64,000 bases of DNA, taken from Pteria penguin (Eukaryota; Mollusca; Bivalvia; Pterioida; Pteriidae). The translations under genes and the position numbers were made by a program. Positions 35,820 to 48,298 of this stretch are shown piece by piece. The notes beneath the pieces are model-generated. The model ran no database searches. It was not told the origin of the DNA and saw only the letters and a list, made by a program, of their open reading frames with translations. Within the stretch, counting starts at the first letter, position 1, and each line of letters begins with the position of its first letter. The DNA is taken from NCBI GenBank assembly GCA_035048485.1, contig CM068586.1, forward strand, positions 52,690,167-52,754,166, given 5' to 3'.

Positions 35820-37670
35820 GAAGTTGCAATTAAAATGTAAAGATGATGGATAAATCCAAACCACAAGTCCAAAAATCATGAAACCAGAGAACATACAAAA
35901 TCAGTGAAAATGAAAAACAAATGGAAAATAACAAAATATGTCTACGTGAAGAGCATATGTGAACCCCTGTGATGGAGTGAGATCAGGTGCCCGGGGAGAG
36001 TGAGCATCTCCTGCTTGCTAGCAACACCCGTCACATATACCCCGTAGAAAGAGTCAAATCGTGTGAATTCCATATGTATTTATATATGGAGAAGTCGAAG
36101 TAGTATAGAAGGTGTCAAATCTGTGTAAAGTGATGGGAATCGGTCTCAGTCCAGAATATCATTTAAAAGTCTGGATAACGAGATATCATATGGAGTAATA
36201 AGCGTCTCGTAACGACCGTAGAACTTCCTCAGTGACGTTGCTAGTCTAGCATATATATAACCCTGGTTGAGCAGCTAAACTGAAAGTCGCCTAGCCCTTA
36301 GAACAAAGTCAATGTAATTTGAACATGCTCTGGAATAACGTATTAACTGAGATGTGATTACGCCGTATGCGGGCGATGATGGAATGTTGCTACTTATGAA
36401 GGGAAAGTTTGTGATAGCGAAATTGAAATCGTAACTTTTGTCATAGAGTAAGATGTTCAATTGACCATCAATGTCGAAAGACAACATAATATCTAGATAC
36501 GAAGTAGAATTACTATTTTCTGTGGTTTCTTTGACCTTCAGTTCACTTGGATAGATGATGCTAAGGTAATCCGCGAATGAAGGATTATTAATTGAAAGCA
36601 AGTCATGTATATATCTGTAAGTAAAATTGAAGCCAAGAGCCAATTGTTTTTTTTCCTTGCGAAAGCAAAGACTGAATGAACTCAGCTTCGTATGAGTAAA
36701 GGAATATGTCAGCCAGAAGCAGAGCACAGTTAGTGCCCATTGGAATGCCGACAATTTGTTGAAAAACCTTACCTCCAAACACCACAAAAATGTTATCGAT
36801 AAGAAAGTTCAACATCTGGATGACAGCTGTTTCAGTGTATTTATTTTTGGAATCAGAATTTTCCCTAACAAAGTAGGTTTTATCGTGGCCTATTACTATA
36901 TATTTAAATTTGCGGCTTCCGTTTTTACTAGTAAATGCATTTTGAATAATTTCCGCTAATCTGTCTTTTAATTTCTGATGAGGGATCATTGTGTAAAGAG
37001 TCGAAAAGTCAAAAGACTTGATGGAGTGAATTTTAGTAAAACTTTTTGATTTTAGATGTTCTAACAACTCTTTTGAATTTTTAAGGATCCACATTTGATT
37101 AATTCCACTTCTGGAATATACTGTTTCGCAATATCTATGAAGGCCAGATTTAATTTCTGATAATATTTTTGTGAGTAGCATCGATACAGATTTTGTGAAG
37201 CACTTCGAGGAACCAGCGATAAAGCGTTGTTTGTAAGGATTTTTGTGCATTTTTGGAATGCAGTACAAATATGGAAGTTCTAAATTCAATTTATTTGAGT
37301 CAATACCAAACGTATTGAGGACAGATTTATGATTCTCGAGTACTTCCGAAGCCGAAAAATTCGTGAGAGTATAAGTAGGATTTCCTGGAGCTGAATTTAA
37401 TCCTAATTCTTTCACTAGGCTGTCAAAGTAATATTTCTTACAAGTAAATGTATAATTATTAGATGCTTTATCTGCTGGTGTAATGATATAATGTTCTTGG
37501 AGGAAGGTAAGTTCTCTGACAACATCAGGATCTTTAAAAATAGATTCGAATCTGCTGTTTACAGAACCTTGTAATTTTTTAATTAATAATATTCTCAAAA
37601 TTTTGGCTCCATGTGAATGATCTTGGTTTTCTGTATTTTGGACCTTTAAGTAAAAGTTCTCTTAAGCTAT
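35820..37670 (-). mobile_element. Penelope-like (family A) RT, longest copy, broken
   Basis: Reads on the minus strand. It begins with LKGPKYRKPRSFTWSQNF (about 37650-37600), shifts frame near 37590, then runs 331 codons to 36603. That frame contains HYIITPADKASNNY, LPYLYCIPKMHKNPYKQRF, SRSGINQMWILKNSKELL, IKSFDFSTLYTMIPH, FLIDNIFVVFGG and GIPMGTNCALLLAD. A second frame break at the T-run near 36650 leads to a frame with FNFTYRYIHDLLSINNPSFA, so the catalytic YIDD is YIHD, and on to SPAYGV..SQLIRY. The stop is near 36275. Beyond it, about 36060-35960 resembles the family's GCACCTGATCTCAC 3' repeat. No endonuclease remains. Clearly inactive. Confidence 0.88.
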
Positions 37671-39580
37671 GAAAACTTTATTCATGCAAAACAATTGGGA
37701 CTTTCACCGACTTGATCCACCACAACACAATGGAATTGGCGGGAATTTTTACGCGCAATTCCAGGGAGTGGATTAAGTGACTCAAGTGGAATTTGGAGAA
37801 AGTACTACTATTTGCGATGGAGACGAAAACAATGTCGAGGAGACATTTGTAATTTAGCAAGACCCAAACAGTGAAGAGTGTCCGCTTTGTTTAAGCAGAC
37901 CTTGTATAACATACGATAGTAATAGCCTACTAAGATGTGGTGGGAATGTGAACCCGATGTAACTTATCAACGGAACTCTAAGATAAGAAAAGAAAAGGTT
38001 TTAGACAATGTTATTGCATCGCGGTGTGTGGAACGATCAAAGATACATTGACAGAAAATCTATAGCACTAAAACATGACATGCAAGGTCAAGAATGGTTG
38101 ACGCAAAATGCCCTCGTGTGTAGTGAATTTGGTGAGATCATGGCTTCCCAATGCAAAGGATAAACCGTACATGGGACATTTGCGGGAATAAAACTTACTA
38201 ATCGTGCAGTCTAATTAAAACCAAAAAAGTATAAGTACAAACTATTTTGATTTTTATACCATCCAACATAGCAATGCACAAATTGTCGTTACACAATAGA
38301 ATAAATACATAAGCAAACAATGTTTTATCGCATTATGTTAACTATAAATTCGTGGATGTACTTGGATAACCAGAGACAGATCAGTAAGTCTACTTATTAT
38401 TTTATATAATTATATATCTTTTGTTATTACTTTGACGAGGCACTCTTGCTATCACAGTTGGCGCTAAATTTTTTATCAGAGCGTCAACATATGCTGCTAC
38501 TCACACTACATCCGGTGTAAACAATAACACACGAAAACATGCCCACTAACGAACGAAATTGAATTTGAAATTAGATAATGAGGTCTGATTCAGAAATTTG
38601 AAGAATAAATATATAATTATGGGAAAGTTTCATTACAATATTAGTTGATACGAACTTGTATATTACGGAGAGGAATGAGCACAACAATTTTCGAGAGTTA
38701 AATCGACGGAATTGTTGATAATTTTACAAATTTATTGCTGCAATCTGAACGTGTCTCGAAAAATCAAATCCACCACCATTTTCTTGACTGGCCGCTATTT
38801 ATACTTGGATATCGGCCTTTAATTATCTCTATCATTTTGGTATAAATAGCCCATGTGATAAGGGCCTTAATTATCTCTACTATTTTTGTATAAATAGCCA
38901 ATGTGATAAGGGTCTTTTTCAACAAAAGTTTTAAATCGGTTCAATTGTAGAACTTAACCTACTTTGACGTCTTTTATCTCCTTCCACTACCTTGACTAAC
39001 TGACACAAGCTGCTGCTGCTTTAATTATTTATAAAACGCAAAAATTGCAGTTACCCCTCGTTTATGCTGGGTCTGAGAATGTAGACGTTTTACCGGCACA
39101 CAACACAAATATTGGACAGCGATGGTCATCTTAAAAGTCGGGTACAGAGACTGGGTTAGCAACACTACGTTAAAAATTCGTTGTAGAATGTTGAATTACA
39201 ATGGGGATAACATCAAACAATAGAAGTCTGGTGACGAGATAGTGCATTGTATAAATATTTCTATCCACACATTTTGACCCATGAATATTAATAACTAATG
39301 TTGCCAATCCGCAGATTGGTTTTTGCCAAAATTGTTTTAACATTTCTTTCAAGAAAAAAAAAAAGACAATTTGTTTCCAACATAGATACTGTATAGATGA
39401 GACAAAGATGATTAGCGGCTATGTCTTTTATTATACTGAATAATATAACATAATACATATTCAAAAATAATTGGCTTGGTTCACAACAATAAACCAAATT
39501 ATTATGCAAAATCGAATTAAAAGAAATGGTAATAAACAATTATAAGTATTATCAAAAAATATCCCAACCAAGGCAATTGT
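37671..39580. other. Intergenic with one short tandem duplication
   Basis: About 38812-38920 holds two diverged units of roughly 54 bp (GGCCTTTAATTATCTCTA..TATAAATAGCC..ATGTGATAAGGG). Otherwise no exon or known repeat. Confidence 0.5.
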
Positions 39581-39582
39581 AC

Positions 39583-39586
39583 AATA

Positions 39587-39652
<66 letters not shown>
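39583..39652. repeat. (ATA)n microsatellite
   Basis: About 22 uninterrupted AAT/ATA triplets; the poly-isoleucine minus frame is its translation. Confidence 0.95.
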
Positions 39653-39659
<7 letters not shown>

Positions 39660-39660
<1 letters not shown>

Positions 39661-40080
39661 TAATATTTAGTGATGTCATTTGGTTTCACTTTTTGCTTGA
39701 CTGTAGTGGATTCACTCGTATAATTGAGACAAATATCTGCCTGTCTGTCTTTAATTAAAGAGTATTAAAGAGGGACTATAAAGTGTAACTCATATCTTCA
39801 GTTTTTGGAGAATATCTCTTAACGTTGTGATTTTTATGATGATTTAGATTATTCATTCTATTAATATTCTACATTTCTGGACTGGAGTTTATCCTTTAAT
39901 GGAGTCTTTCGCTCTTACTTCCCATTTTCTGTACTTGAAACCTCACTCAGTCATTATCTTAAAGTCAAAGCATGATAAATGAATGTACTAATTCAAATTT
40001 AATCAAAATACACCTTTTATCATAAAAACAGTGACAAATTTTTCGTTACATACTATAATTTACAATTCATATACTCATAT
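39660..40080. other. Intergenic, nothing recognised
   Basis: No exon before the 79-bp array. Confidence 0.5.
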
Positions 40081-40082
40081 AA

Positions 40083-41697
40083 GGATAAGGTGCAGGTGAC
40101 TGAACACTTGTACGGAGAGTGTGTTATCTTATTAGTAATGTATACATTGACAATTGTCAATGGATAAGGTGCAGGTGACAGAACACATGTACGGAGAGTG
40201 TGTTATCTTATTAGTAATGTAAACAATGACAATTGACAATGGATAAGGTACAGGTGACTGAGCACTTGTACGGAGAGTGTGTTATCTTATTAGTAATGTA
40301 AACATTGACAATTGACAATGGATAAGGTACAGGTGACTGAACACTTGTACGGAGAGTGTGTTATCTTATTAGTAATGTATACATTGACAATTGTCAATGG
40401 ATAAGGTGCAGGTGACTGAACACTTGTACGGAGAGTGTGTTATCTTATTAGTAATGTATACATTCACAATTGTCAATGGATAAGATGCAGGTGACTGAGC
40501 ACTTGTACGGAGAGTGTGTTTTCGTATTAGTAATGTATACATTGATTGATTGATTGATATTTGTTTTACGTCACACCACGAATATTTCACGTATATGGTG
40601 ACGGCATCTGCTTGATGCGGGGCATACAAATTTTGACCTTTGCAACGGACCCACCCGAAGCAGTGAGGGATCTTTAACGTGCCATGCCTACCACGACACG
40701 GGGCCTCGGTTTTTACTGTCTCATCCGAAAGGCAGGAGACCGGCATGATCAGAGCGGGACTCGAACCCCGGCCTCCCGATCAGGAGTCCGACGCGATACC
40801 ACTAGGCCACGCCGGCTTCTGTATACATCGACAATTGTCAATGGATAAGGTGCAGGTGACTGAACACTTGTACGGAGAGTGTGTTATCTTATTAGTAATG
40901 TATACATTGACAATTGTCAATGGATAAGGTACAGGTGACTGAACACTTGTACGGAGAGTGTGTTATCTTATTAGTAATGTATACATTGACAATTGTCAAT
41001 GGATAAGGTACAGGTGTCTGAGCACTTGTACGGAGAGTGTGTTATCTTATTAGTAATGTATACATTGACAATTGTCAATGGATAAGGTACAGGTGACTGA
41101 ACACTTGTACGGAGAGTGTGTTATCTTATTAGTAATGTATACATTGACAATTGTCAATGGATAAGGTACAGGTGACTGAACACTTGTACGGAGAGTGTGT
41201 TATCTTATTAGTAATGTAGACATTGATAATTGTCAATGGATAAGGTACAGGTGACTGAGCACTTAGACGGAACTCGTGTTATCTCATTACTAATGTATAT
41301 ATTGACAATTGTCACTAGATAAGGTACAGGAGACTGAACACTTGTACGGAGAGTTTTATCTTATTAGTAATATATACATTGACAATTGTCACTAGATAAA
41401 GTACAGGTGATTGAACACTTGTACGGAGAGTGTGTTATCTTATTAGTAATGTATACATTGACAATTGTCAATGGATAAGGTGCAGGTGACTGAACACTTG
41501 TACGGAGAGTGTGTTATCTTATTAGTAATGTATACATTGACAATTGTCACTGGACAAGGTGCAGGTGACTGAACACTTGTACGGAGAGCGTGTTATCTTA
41601 TTAGTAATGTATACATTGACAATTGTCAATGGACAAGGTACAGGTGACTGAACACTTGTAAGGAGAGTGTGTTATGTTATTGGTAATGTATACGTTA
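40083..41697. repeat. 79-bp tandem array, about 17 units, SINE-interrupted
   Basis: Unit GGATAAGGTGCAGGTGACTG, then AACACTTGTACGGAGAGTGT, GTTATCTTATTAGTAATGTA and a perfect 16-nt palindrome ATTGACAATTGTCAAT. Variation is low except for a diverged patch at 41.25-41.40 kb. SINE A sits at 40546-40819. Non-coding. Confidence 0.95.
40546..40819 (-). mobile_element. SINE A inserted in the 79-bp array
   Basis: Reverse orientation: head GCCGGCGTGGCCTAGTGG, a B box-like GGTTCGAGTCC, shared body, tail GACGTAAAACAAATATCAAT then CAAT repeats. Duplication TGTATACAT(T/C)GA at 40534-40545 and 40820-40831, taken from the array unit itself. Confidence 0.92.
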
Positions 41698-41744
41698 AAG
41701 AAATGCATTTAGTGATACAAAATATACTTACGCACTTATAATAT

Positions 41745-41860
41745 ACTAGATAAGTATATTATATAAATAATATACTTTTCTAGTATGTTATTTATATTCA
41801 TGTATTGTATAGCTCCATGGTGACTTCTTCCACATAACTGAACCAGTAACTCCTTTTACG
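41745..41860 (+). mobile_element. RT family B, 3' terminal fragment
   Basis: About 115 bp identical in layout to the last part of 33.4-33.49 kb: TTCTAGTATGTTATTTATAT, TATAGCTCCATGGTGACTTC and CCAGTAACTCC. Strong 5' truncation. Confidence 0.75.
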
Positions 41861-43345
41861 TATAACAATTAAGATTATTCAAAATACGATAAGCATTGAT
41901 TCATAGCTTTATCTTCCAAGTGTTCCACCAAGCCTCTTTCCATATTACTCAACAAAATTCTAACAAAAATCAAACATGGTTTTCGGAAATACAGCGCTAC
42001 TGCTTATCCGAGAAGCGGAATCAATCAGTTGTATATTCTAAAGAATTCCAATGACCTTCAGCATTTAACTCTTTTTGACTTTTTGACTCTTTTTACAACA
42101 ATTCCTCATTAAAGTAAAATACGAAGATAACTCGTGTCACATGACAATGGCACTAACAACAATGTATCACAGTGGACATTCACGGACCCCTGAAATTCAG
42201 GGGTGAGACCAGGTGCCCTGGAGGAGTGAGCGTCTTAAAAGAATAGAATAACATCAGTTATTCAAAACGCCTTCTTTAACAAAAAGGAATTCGCAGGTAT
42301 ATGTATCTCGTTTTAGGCGACAACGACACATGTTTTGTAAAGGAACAGTCTGTCTGATTCCAGCAGCAAGTATACAGAAAAAGAGATTATCCAAATTTCT
42401 TATACACAATATTTTTGTGATATGTGGTGGGAAAGTGTTCCAAAAGATTGTTGGCATTCCGATAAGTACTAATTGTGCGCCTCTTCTGGTCGACATATTT
42501 TTGTACTATTACGGAGCAGAATTCATACAGTCTCTGCTCTCCAAAGGCAATATACAATTAGCATCTCGGTTCAACTTGACATAAAGATATATCGAGGACG
42601 TTTTGTCAATTAACAACCCTGTATTTAAGGATCACCTATTCTGCTTCATACCTCGATATCAATTTGTGACGATGACTCATTAGTTACTTCACTCTATGGT
42701 AAATGTGACTATTTCAATTTCATTATTACCTACTTGCCTTTTCTGAGTAGCAACATACCTTCCTCTCCCGGATAAAGCCTCTTCATTTCACAACTTATAC
42801 GCTATGCCAGGGCATATTCTAAATACGAAAATTTCGTCCTGAGAGCAAGGCTCCTTGCCACGAAACTACTCTCACAAGGATATATTGAGGAACGTTTGAA
42901 CTTGTCAGTGAGAAGGTTCTATGGTCGATATAGCGATCTAGTGCAATTTCAGATATTCCTTTTTCGAAAATGTTAACCGATATTTTGGGACCTGTCCACA
43001 CAAACTAACCATCTTAACTTTAGTACTATACTTGATTTGACACAATACGTATATATACAGACATTGTTCCGACGCCGGAATTTCGGTTAAAAATATTTCA
43101 TGCCTTAAATAGGAAAATTTGTCTCCTTGATGTGTTGATACGTGTATATTTATGTATTTATTTCCTCGACTTGAAAAGTTGTTGCAGGACTTTTGCTACG
43201 AGTGTTGCATGCAACCAGGGGACGCTTACTCCTCCCAAGCACCTGATCTCACCTCGATTTATTTGGGGTTCGCATTTGTCTGAATATGACACTATACACG
43301 ATATTGTCCTTCTTTTCCATGGACTATGAGATATGGTTTACCCTT
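41861..43345 (+). mobile_element. Penelope-like (family A) copy with 3' UTR, broken
   Basis: About 41930-42110 reads KPLSILLNKILTKIKHGFRK and SGINQLYILKNSNDLQHL. About 42140-42240 is an inserted or rearranged CACCTGGTCTCACC-type repeat (reverse). About 42390-42650 reads IHNIFVICGGKVFQKIVGIP, STNCAPLLVDIFLYYYGAEF and, after a stop, RYIEDVLSINNP, so the catalytic motif is YIED. About 42740-42950 holds the thumb (SQLIRYARAYSKYENFVLRA, RRFYGRYSDL). About 43190-43345 is the 3' UTR repeat R2. Inactive. Confidence 0.8.
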
Positions 43346-43895
43346 TGGTACTTCTTCGTTTTTCACTTCATTAAACATTTAACTCAAAATATATCTTTTT
43401 AAATGGTGACTACAATATTTCTTTGACAAATACGTGTATTAAACATAAACTTAAAGGGAATGTAAAGCGATCTGACTGAGGTATGTGACACAGACTTCCG
43501 ATAAACTAGTAGAAAAATCTATAACAGTTTATTTTTACGTCACAAAAACATTTGATTTCATTATAGTTTGGTACCGACTGAAAACGATCAAACAAGATAC
43601 CAAGTCCTACCTCTCTCTCTCTCGATCGTACATCATCTCTTGGTTTTCTCTTCTTTTCCCTACATTCCATATCGTCTTATGTATTTTTATTTTTTATTTT
43701 GCATCATTGATATTTGTCTCTTAGCCTCCCATTTCTCTCTTTGGACTGAGAGGTAGAAAATAAGAAAGCAATTCACAGCTAAAAGAAATATCAAAAATAT
43801 TTATAATGACATTGAGAAAATTTTGAAAGTATTATTACATCCCAGGACTGTGCTCCTATACATAAAATATATGATATTATGATAAATATGGTAAT
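43346..43895. other. Intergenic, nothing recognised
   Basis: CT-rich run near 43610-43625; no exon. Confidence 0.5.
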
Positions 43896-43899
43896 GAAC

Positions 43900-44180
43900 T
43901 TTTCATATAGTTCACGGTTTACTTATGTTGATGTCTCCTTACATATTTTTGATAGCAACATATTATTCTATAATTGTTTTTTGTAATAAACTTTTATGAT
44001 CTCTCTCCTTGAGAAACCTGTTGATCCTTGTTCTCTATATGGAGGATTATTTGTAATTTTTTAAATTTGTGTCCTTTGATTGTGCTGCTTTTACGGTGAG
44101 TGGGAAGGTGGGCGCCCGTAAATCGGTTAACCACACGCTTGTGACGCTTGTTACTTCAATTGATCGTCCTAAGTCGGTAT
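43900..44180 (+). mobile_element. RT family B 3' UTR fragment
   Basis: Matches the reverse complement of 5.80-6.06 kb: GTTGATCCTTGTTCTCTATA, TTTTACGGTGAGTGGGAAGG, CAATTGATCGTCCTAAGTCG. Lacks the far 3' end. Confidence 0.75.
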
Positions 44181-44474
44181 CTGCTTTCTCTTTTATAGTT
44201 TCCTTAATCTTACATTATGCCTCCGGAATAGAAATTGGAAAACATATATTTTTGCCGGTCTGTAAGAAAGATGGCAAGGGATTGATATTCCTCGTGACAA
44301 CACCTTTCCACTGCTACCAAGTTTTATCCCTTGACCTGGACTCTGACCTTTGACCCGTTATCAAATCATTTAATTTTCACATATCAGAAACATGTTTTTG
44401 AGATTGAGAAATGTCATGACTAAATATTTGTATAATTCTGATTAACTGAGAAATAAAATCAGTATAAAGCATGT

Positions 44475-44590
44475 AACCCCGGTCTCTCGGGAACCTGGTA
44501 TCATCTCTGATTTTCAGGGGTCCGAAATGTTCACTGTGGTACATTGTTGTTGGTGCCATGGCCATGTAATATCAGTTACTTTCGTATTTT
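44475..44590 (+). repeat. Family A 3'-type repeat, single arm
   Basis: Same as the left arm at 30.76-30.88 kb: ACCTGGTATCATCTCTGA, TTTCAGGGGTCCG, GTACATTGTTGTTGGTGCCA. Non-coding. Confidence 0.65.
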
Positions 44591-45470
44591 ACATTGTTCT
44601 AGATTTACTTATGACGTAAAATGATTGGGTATCTATATCTTTGTATAAATTGTTTTACATAATGTTTATTTGACATTTGATTTTCTTCATGATTTAATCT
44701 GATTTCAAATCTTCTTACAACTTCAGGTTACTTCACTTGAAAATATATAATTTGTGTAAATATGTAGAAGTCCAAAAAATTCTGAATGTCGACATTACTA
44801 TTCTGATCATCAAACATCTGTTGTATGTAAGGTAAATAACATTGGAGTTAATCATCATACCACATTACAAATTAATTTGTTAACTTGAACGTTGTGTAAA
44901 ACCAACAAACAAAATCAATTATTACCACTTGTTACAACAAAAGACTTAAAAGCTGAAATATTGATGAAATGATACATTATATACTTGTATTGACTGAATT
45001 AAAGAGATCGTGTCTAATATAAATTGTATTATTTTATTTCATACCTTGAACGATCGTGTATTAATTACATCTGTTGTGTATATATCCAATACAGAGCATT
45101 CAACAGTTGAAGACTAAAAGTTAAAGTAGAAAGTTAAAGTTTAAGTGAAAGTTAAAGTTAAAGTTAAAGTTAGCAGTTAAAGTTGTGAAAACTAATATAA
45201 CCAAAGGCAATTCCCGAAATTTTAACAGCAGATTTAATGGAAAAATGTTCTACCTTTCAAACTTGTTCAACTGATCCTAATTCGTGCCTCAATACTTCGT
45301 TACTATGTTTTTAATGCTATTTACACAAGTCATGTGTTTTCCTATTCGAAATATATTTTAAAAACTCTTTATTAATTTCCAATTCACTTTCACAAATACT
45401 ATTCTCAAATAAAGCAGTATTTCCCTCATTCACAGCTCTGTCTTTGTATCAATTCTTTGACTCTCACTGT
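44591..45470. other. Intergenic, short AAAGTT microsatellite
   Basis: Degenerate AAAGTT hexamers at 45117-45185. About 45400-45460 matches part of repeat D (AGCTCTGTCTTTGTAT). No exon. Confidence 0.5.
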
Positions 45471-45473
45471 TAC

Positions 45474-45740
45474 ATCATTTTGGTAATTGTTTCACACTAC
45501 AATTAGTTACATTTTGGTAATTGGTTCACACTACAATTAGTTACATTTTGGTAATTGGTTCACACTACAATTAGTTACATTTTGGTAATTGGTTCACACT
45601 ACAATAAGTTACATTTTGGTAATTGGTTCACACTACAATTAGTTACATTTTGGTAATTGGTTCACAATACAATTATTTACATTTTGGTAATTGGTTCACA
45701 CTACAGTTAGTTACATTTTGTTAATTGGTTCACACTACAA
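45474..45740 (+). repeat. 34-bp tandem repeat, about 8 units
   Basis: Unit TTACATTTTGGTAATTGGTT followed by CACACTACAATTAG. Near-identical units. The array abuts the left end of the foldback element at 45741. Confidence 0.95.
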
Positions 45741-46483
45741 TGCGCGTTAGCGCATTATATTTCATAAATGCATCAGACATTGTACTTTATTCCTGCATGA
45801 AAACACAAAATAGGACACGTATTCTAGATATATGCGCTTTTAACTCCAAAGTATCATACTGGAAACTTCCATTTCCTATTTATAAACTGCATCATTAAAT
45901 AATTCCAGAGGGAAGTTATAAATTGAAAGAAACAGCCGGTGTCCTTGACAACGTAACGTTTATCCAGAATGACATACTTTCGTCGAATGTCGAGCACCTA
46001 TAGCAAAATACGACTTTAATGACGTCACGCAAGGTTGGAAATGTCGAACCTTTCATTATGACGTCCTAAGTTTAACAATCAAAAGTGTGTCAAACATCAC
46101 TTTTTGTGTTGAAAAGTGGGTCAAATATGGGGCGTTATGACGTCACCGATCAATGTACTTTATACAGAAATAAAATACATGGGTATTGATAGATTTATCT
46201 CAGGCAATTACAGTGGTTGTGCATATATATGTATATAGCATTCACAATAGCCGCTAGAGAATATCAAAGGCCGATAACTCCATTGACCCGAACTTGTGAT
46301 ATTTGACATTAGATTAAAAATCATGCAGAAGACACATTTAAATATAACACCCCAATCATGTTGATATGTAAATATCGGCTCACATACAAAATACTGGGAA
46401 TATAAGGTGGCATCTGCAAGAATCAATGATGAAGATAGTTGTATGTATGAATATCAATTTGACATGACAATAATTAAAACTGT

Positions 46484-46577
<94 letters not shown>

Positions 46578-47055
46578 ACCACTGTAATTGCCTGAGATAA
46601 AGCTTTCAAGACCTATGTATTTTATTTCTGTATAAAATACATTAATCGGCGACGTCATAATGCCCCATCTTTGACCCACTTTTCAACACAGAAAGCGATG
46701 TTTGGCAGACTTTTGATTGTTATGCTAATGACGTCATAATGAAAGGTTCAACATTTCCAACCTTGCGTGAACTCATTAAAGTGGTATTTTGGGCTAAAGT
46801 GCTTGACATTCGACGAAAGTATGTCATTCTGGATAAACGTTACGTTGTCATGGGACACCGGCTGTTTCTTTCAATTTAAAACTTCCCTCCGGAATGATTT
46901 AATGATGCAGTTTATAAATAGGAAATGGAAGTTTCCAGTATGATATTTTGGCGTTAAAAGCGCATATATATAGAATAAGTGTCTTATTTTGTGTTTTATG
47001 CAGGAATAAAGTACAATGGATGATGCATTTATTAGATATAATGCGCTAACGTACA
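45741..47055. mobile_element. Foldback element, arms of about 490 bp
   Basis: Left arm 45741-46240 and right arm 46565-47055 are reverse complements, roughly 90% similar by eye. The ends read TGCGCGTTAGCGCATTATAT and, complemented, TGTACGTTAGCGCATTATAT. The spacer ends in a (TA)n tract at 46487-46572. Each arm has several TGACGTCA-like sites (left near 46020, 46059 and 46138; right near 46650 and 46729). No transposase and no clear target duplication. The architecture fits a non-autonomous foldback DNA transposon. Confidence 0.88.
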
Positions 47056-47080
47056 AGCTGAAGCGAGAAAATCGATCAGA

Positions 47081-47350
47081 TTCATTGATTGATTGAGTAT
47101 TGTTTTACTTCACTACACTATTATTTCACGTATATGGTGACGCCATCTGCCTGATGCATTGCATAAAAATTTAGACTTTTACGACGGACCCACCTGAAGC
47201 AGTGGGGGATTTTTACGTGTCACGCCTACGGGTACCTCGGTTTTTACTGTCTCCTCCAAAAGACAGAACAGCGGTGCACCCAGGGCGATAATCGAACCCG
47301 GGCCTCTCGATCACAAGCCGAGCACCTTATCCACAAGGCCACACTGGCTT
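47081..47350 (-). mobile_element. SINE A with 15-bp target duplication
   Basis: Reverse orientation: head GCCAGTGTGGCCTTGTGGAT, B box GGTTCGATTATCG-like, tail GAAGTAAAACAATACTCAAT then CAAT repeats. A perfect 15-bp duplication, AGAAAATCGATCAGA, lies at 47066-47080 and 47351-47365. Confidence 0.93.
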
Positions 47351-47365
47351 AGAAAATCGATCAGA

Positions 47366-48050
47366 ATGCAGGCAAAATTATCGTTCTTTCTATATAGTTC
47401 GTTTCAAAAATGATTCTTTTTAGTTGCTTCAACTTTTACAACAGGTAATTCATCTCAGTAAAATACTTTATATATAGCCATATTATTTCACATACATATT
47501 CTAAATATTCATGCAATGATATAATGTTTCGATAATTACTTCTTAAGAGTCATGCAAAGTAATTATTTCTTAAGTATAACTATGATAAAGACTATACATT
47601 AATTGTAGTGGTGGGAGTGAAGATCATTTCAAAATGCTTATCATAATTGATTACTGAGTTAATCCCTTTTTATCAGAAATTTTAATATAGTACATGTTTT
47701 TATTCTTTTATTTTATAAAAGATATCGCAATCTAATGATTGCTATATTTGGAAACGAGTTTCAGATGCACTGCGGAGTAGGAAGAGTACGGTTAGAGCAA
47801 ATTAATTGCTATTTCAAATTTTAGGTGTGAATGCTAATGTATAGCTTTAAATGTAAACATTCGTTTGTTTACCTTCTGCAAATGTTCTAAATGGCTGCAT
47901 CGGCCAATTTAAAGTAATGTAGATTGCGACTAAAGCTTATCTGTTGCTAAAGCAACAGGGGGAGGGGGTTCCTCTTACAAAGAATAAAGAAGGAAGGGGA
48001 AAAAAAGAAAAGCAAAACAAAACAAAAAACCCCCCACCGAACAAACCCCC
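47366..48050. other. Intergenic, nothing recognised
   Basis: Ends in A-rich and C-rich tracts before the CA repeat. Confidence 0.5.
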
Positions 48051-48054
48051 CCCC

Positions 48055-48055
<1 letters not shown>

Positions 48056-48112
<57 letters not shown>
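48056..48112. repeat. (CA)n microsatellite
   Basis: About 28 CA units; a second low-complexity C tract lies at 48182-48202. Confidence 0.95.
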
Positions 48113-48116
<4 letters not shown>

Positions 48117-48298
48117 TCATAAGTAAAAAGGGAAAAAAAACCCAAAACCCGCTCTATAATTTTCTGGAATACATATATATACCCCCCTCCCCCCCCCCCC
48201 CCAAAAAAAAATATGTAAAAACACACCCCAGTTCATGTGCTATAGATATGGCTATCGAAGTCTGTGTATTACGGGATACTTATCAAGAAGCGTGGGGA

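Noticed and set aside
40369..40927. Open frames on both strands spanning SINE A and the 79-bp array
   Set aside because: They cross a SINE insertion with a target duplication; the frames are accidental.
44069..44353. 94-codon plus-strand frame
   Set aside because: Starts inside the family B 3' UTR, which recurs without an open frame at 33.3 and 50.2 kb.
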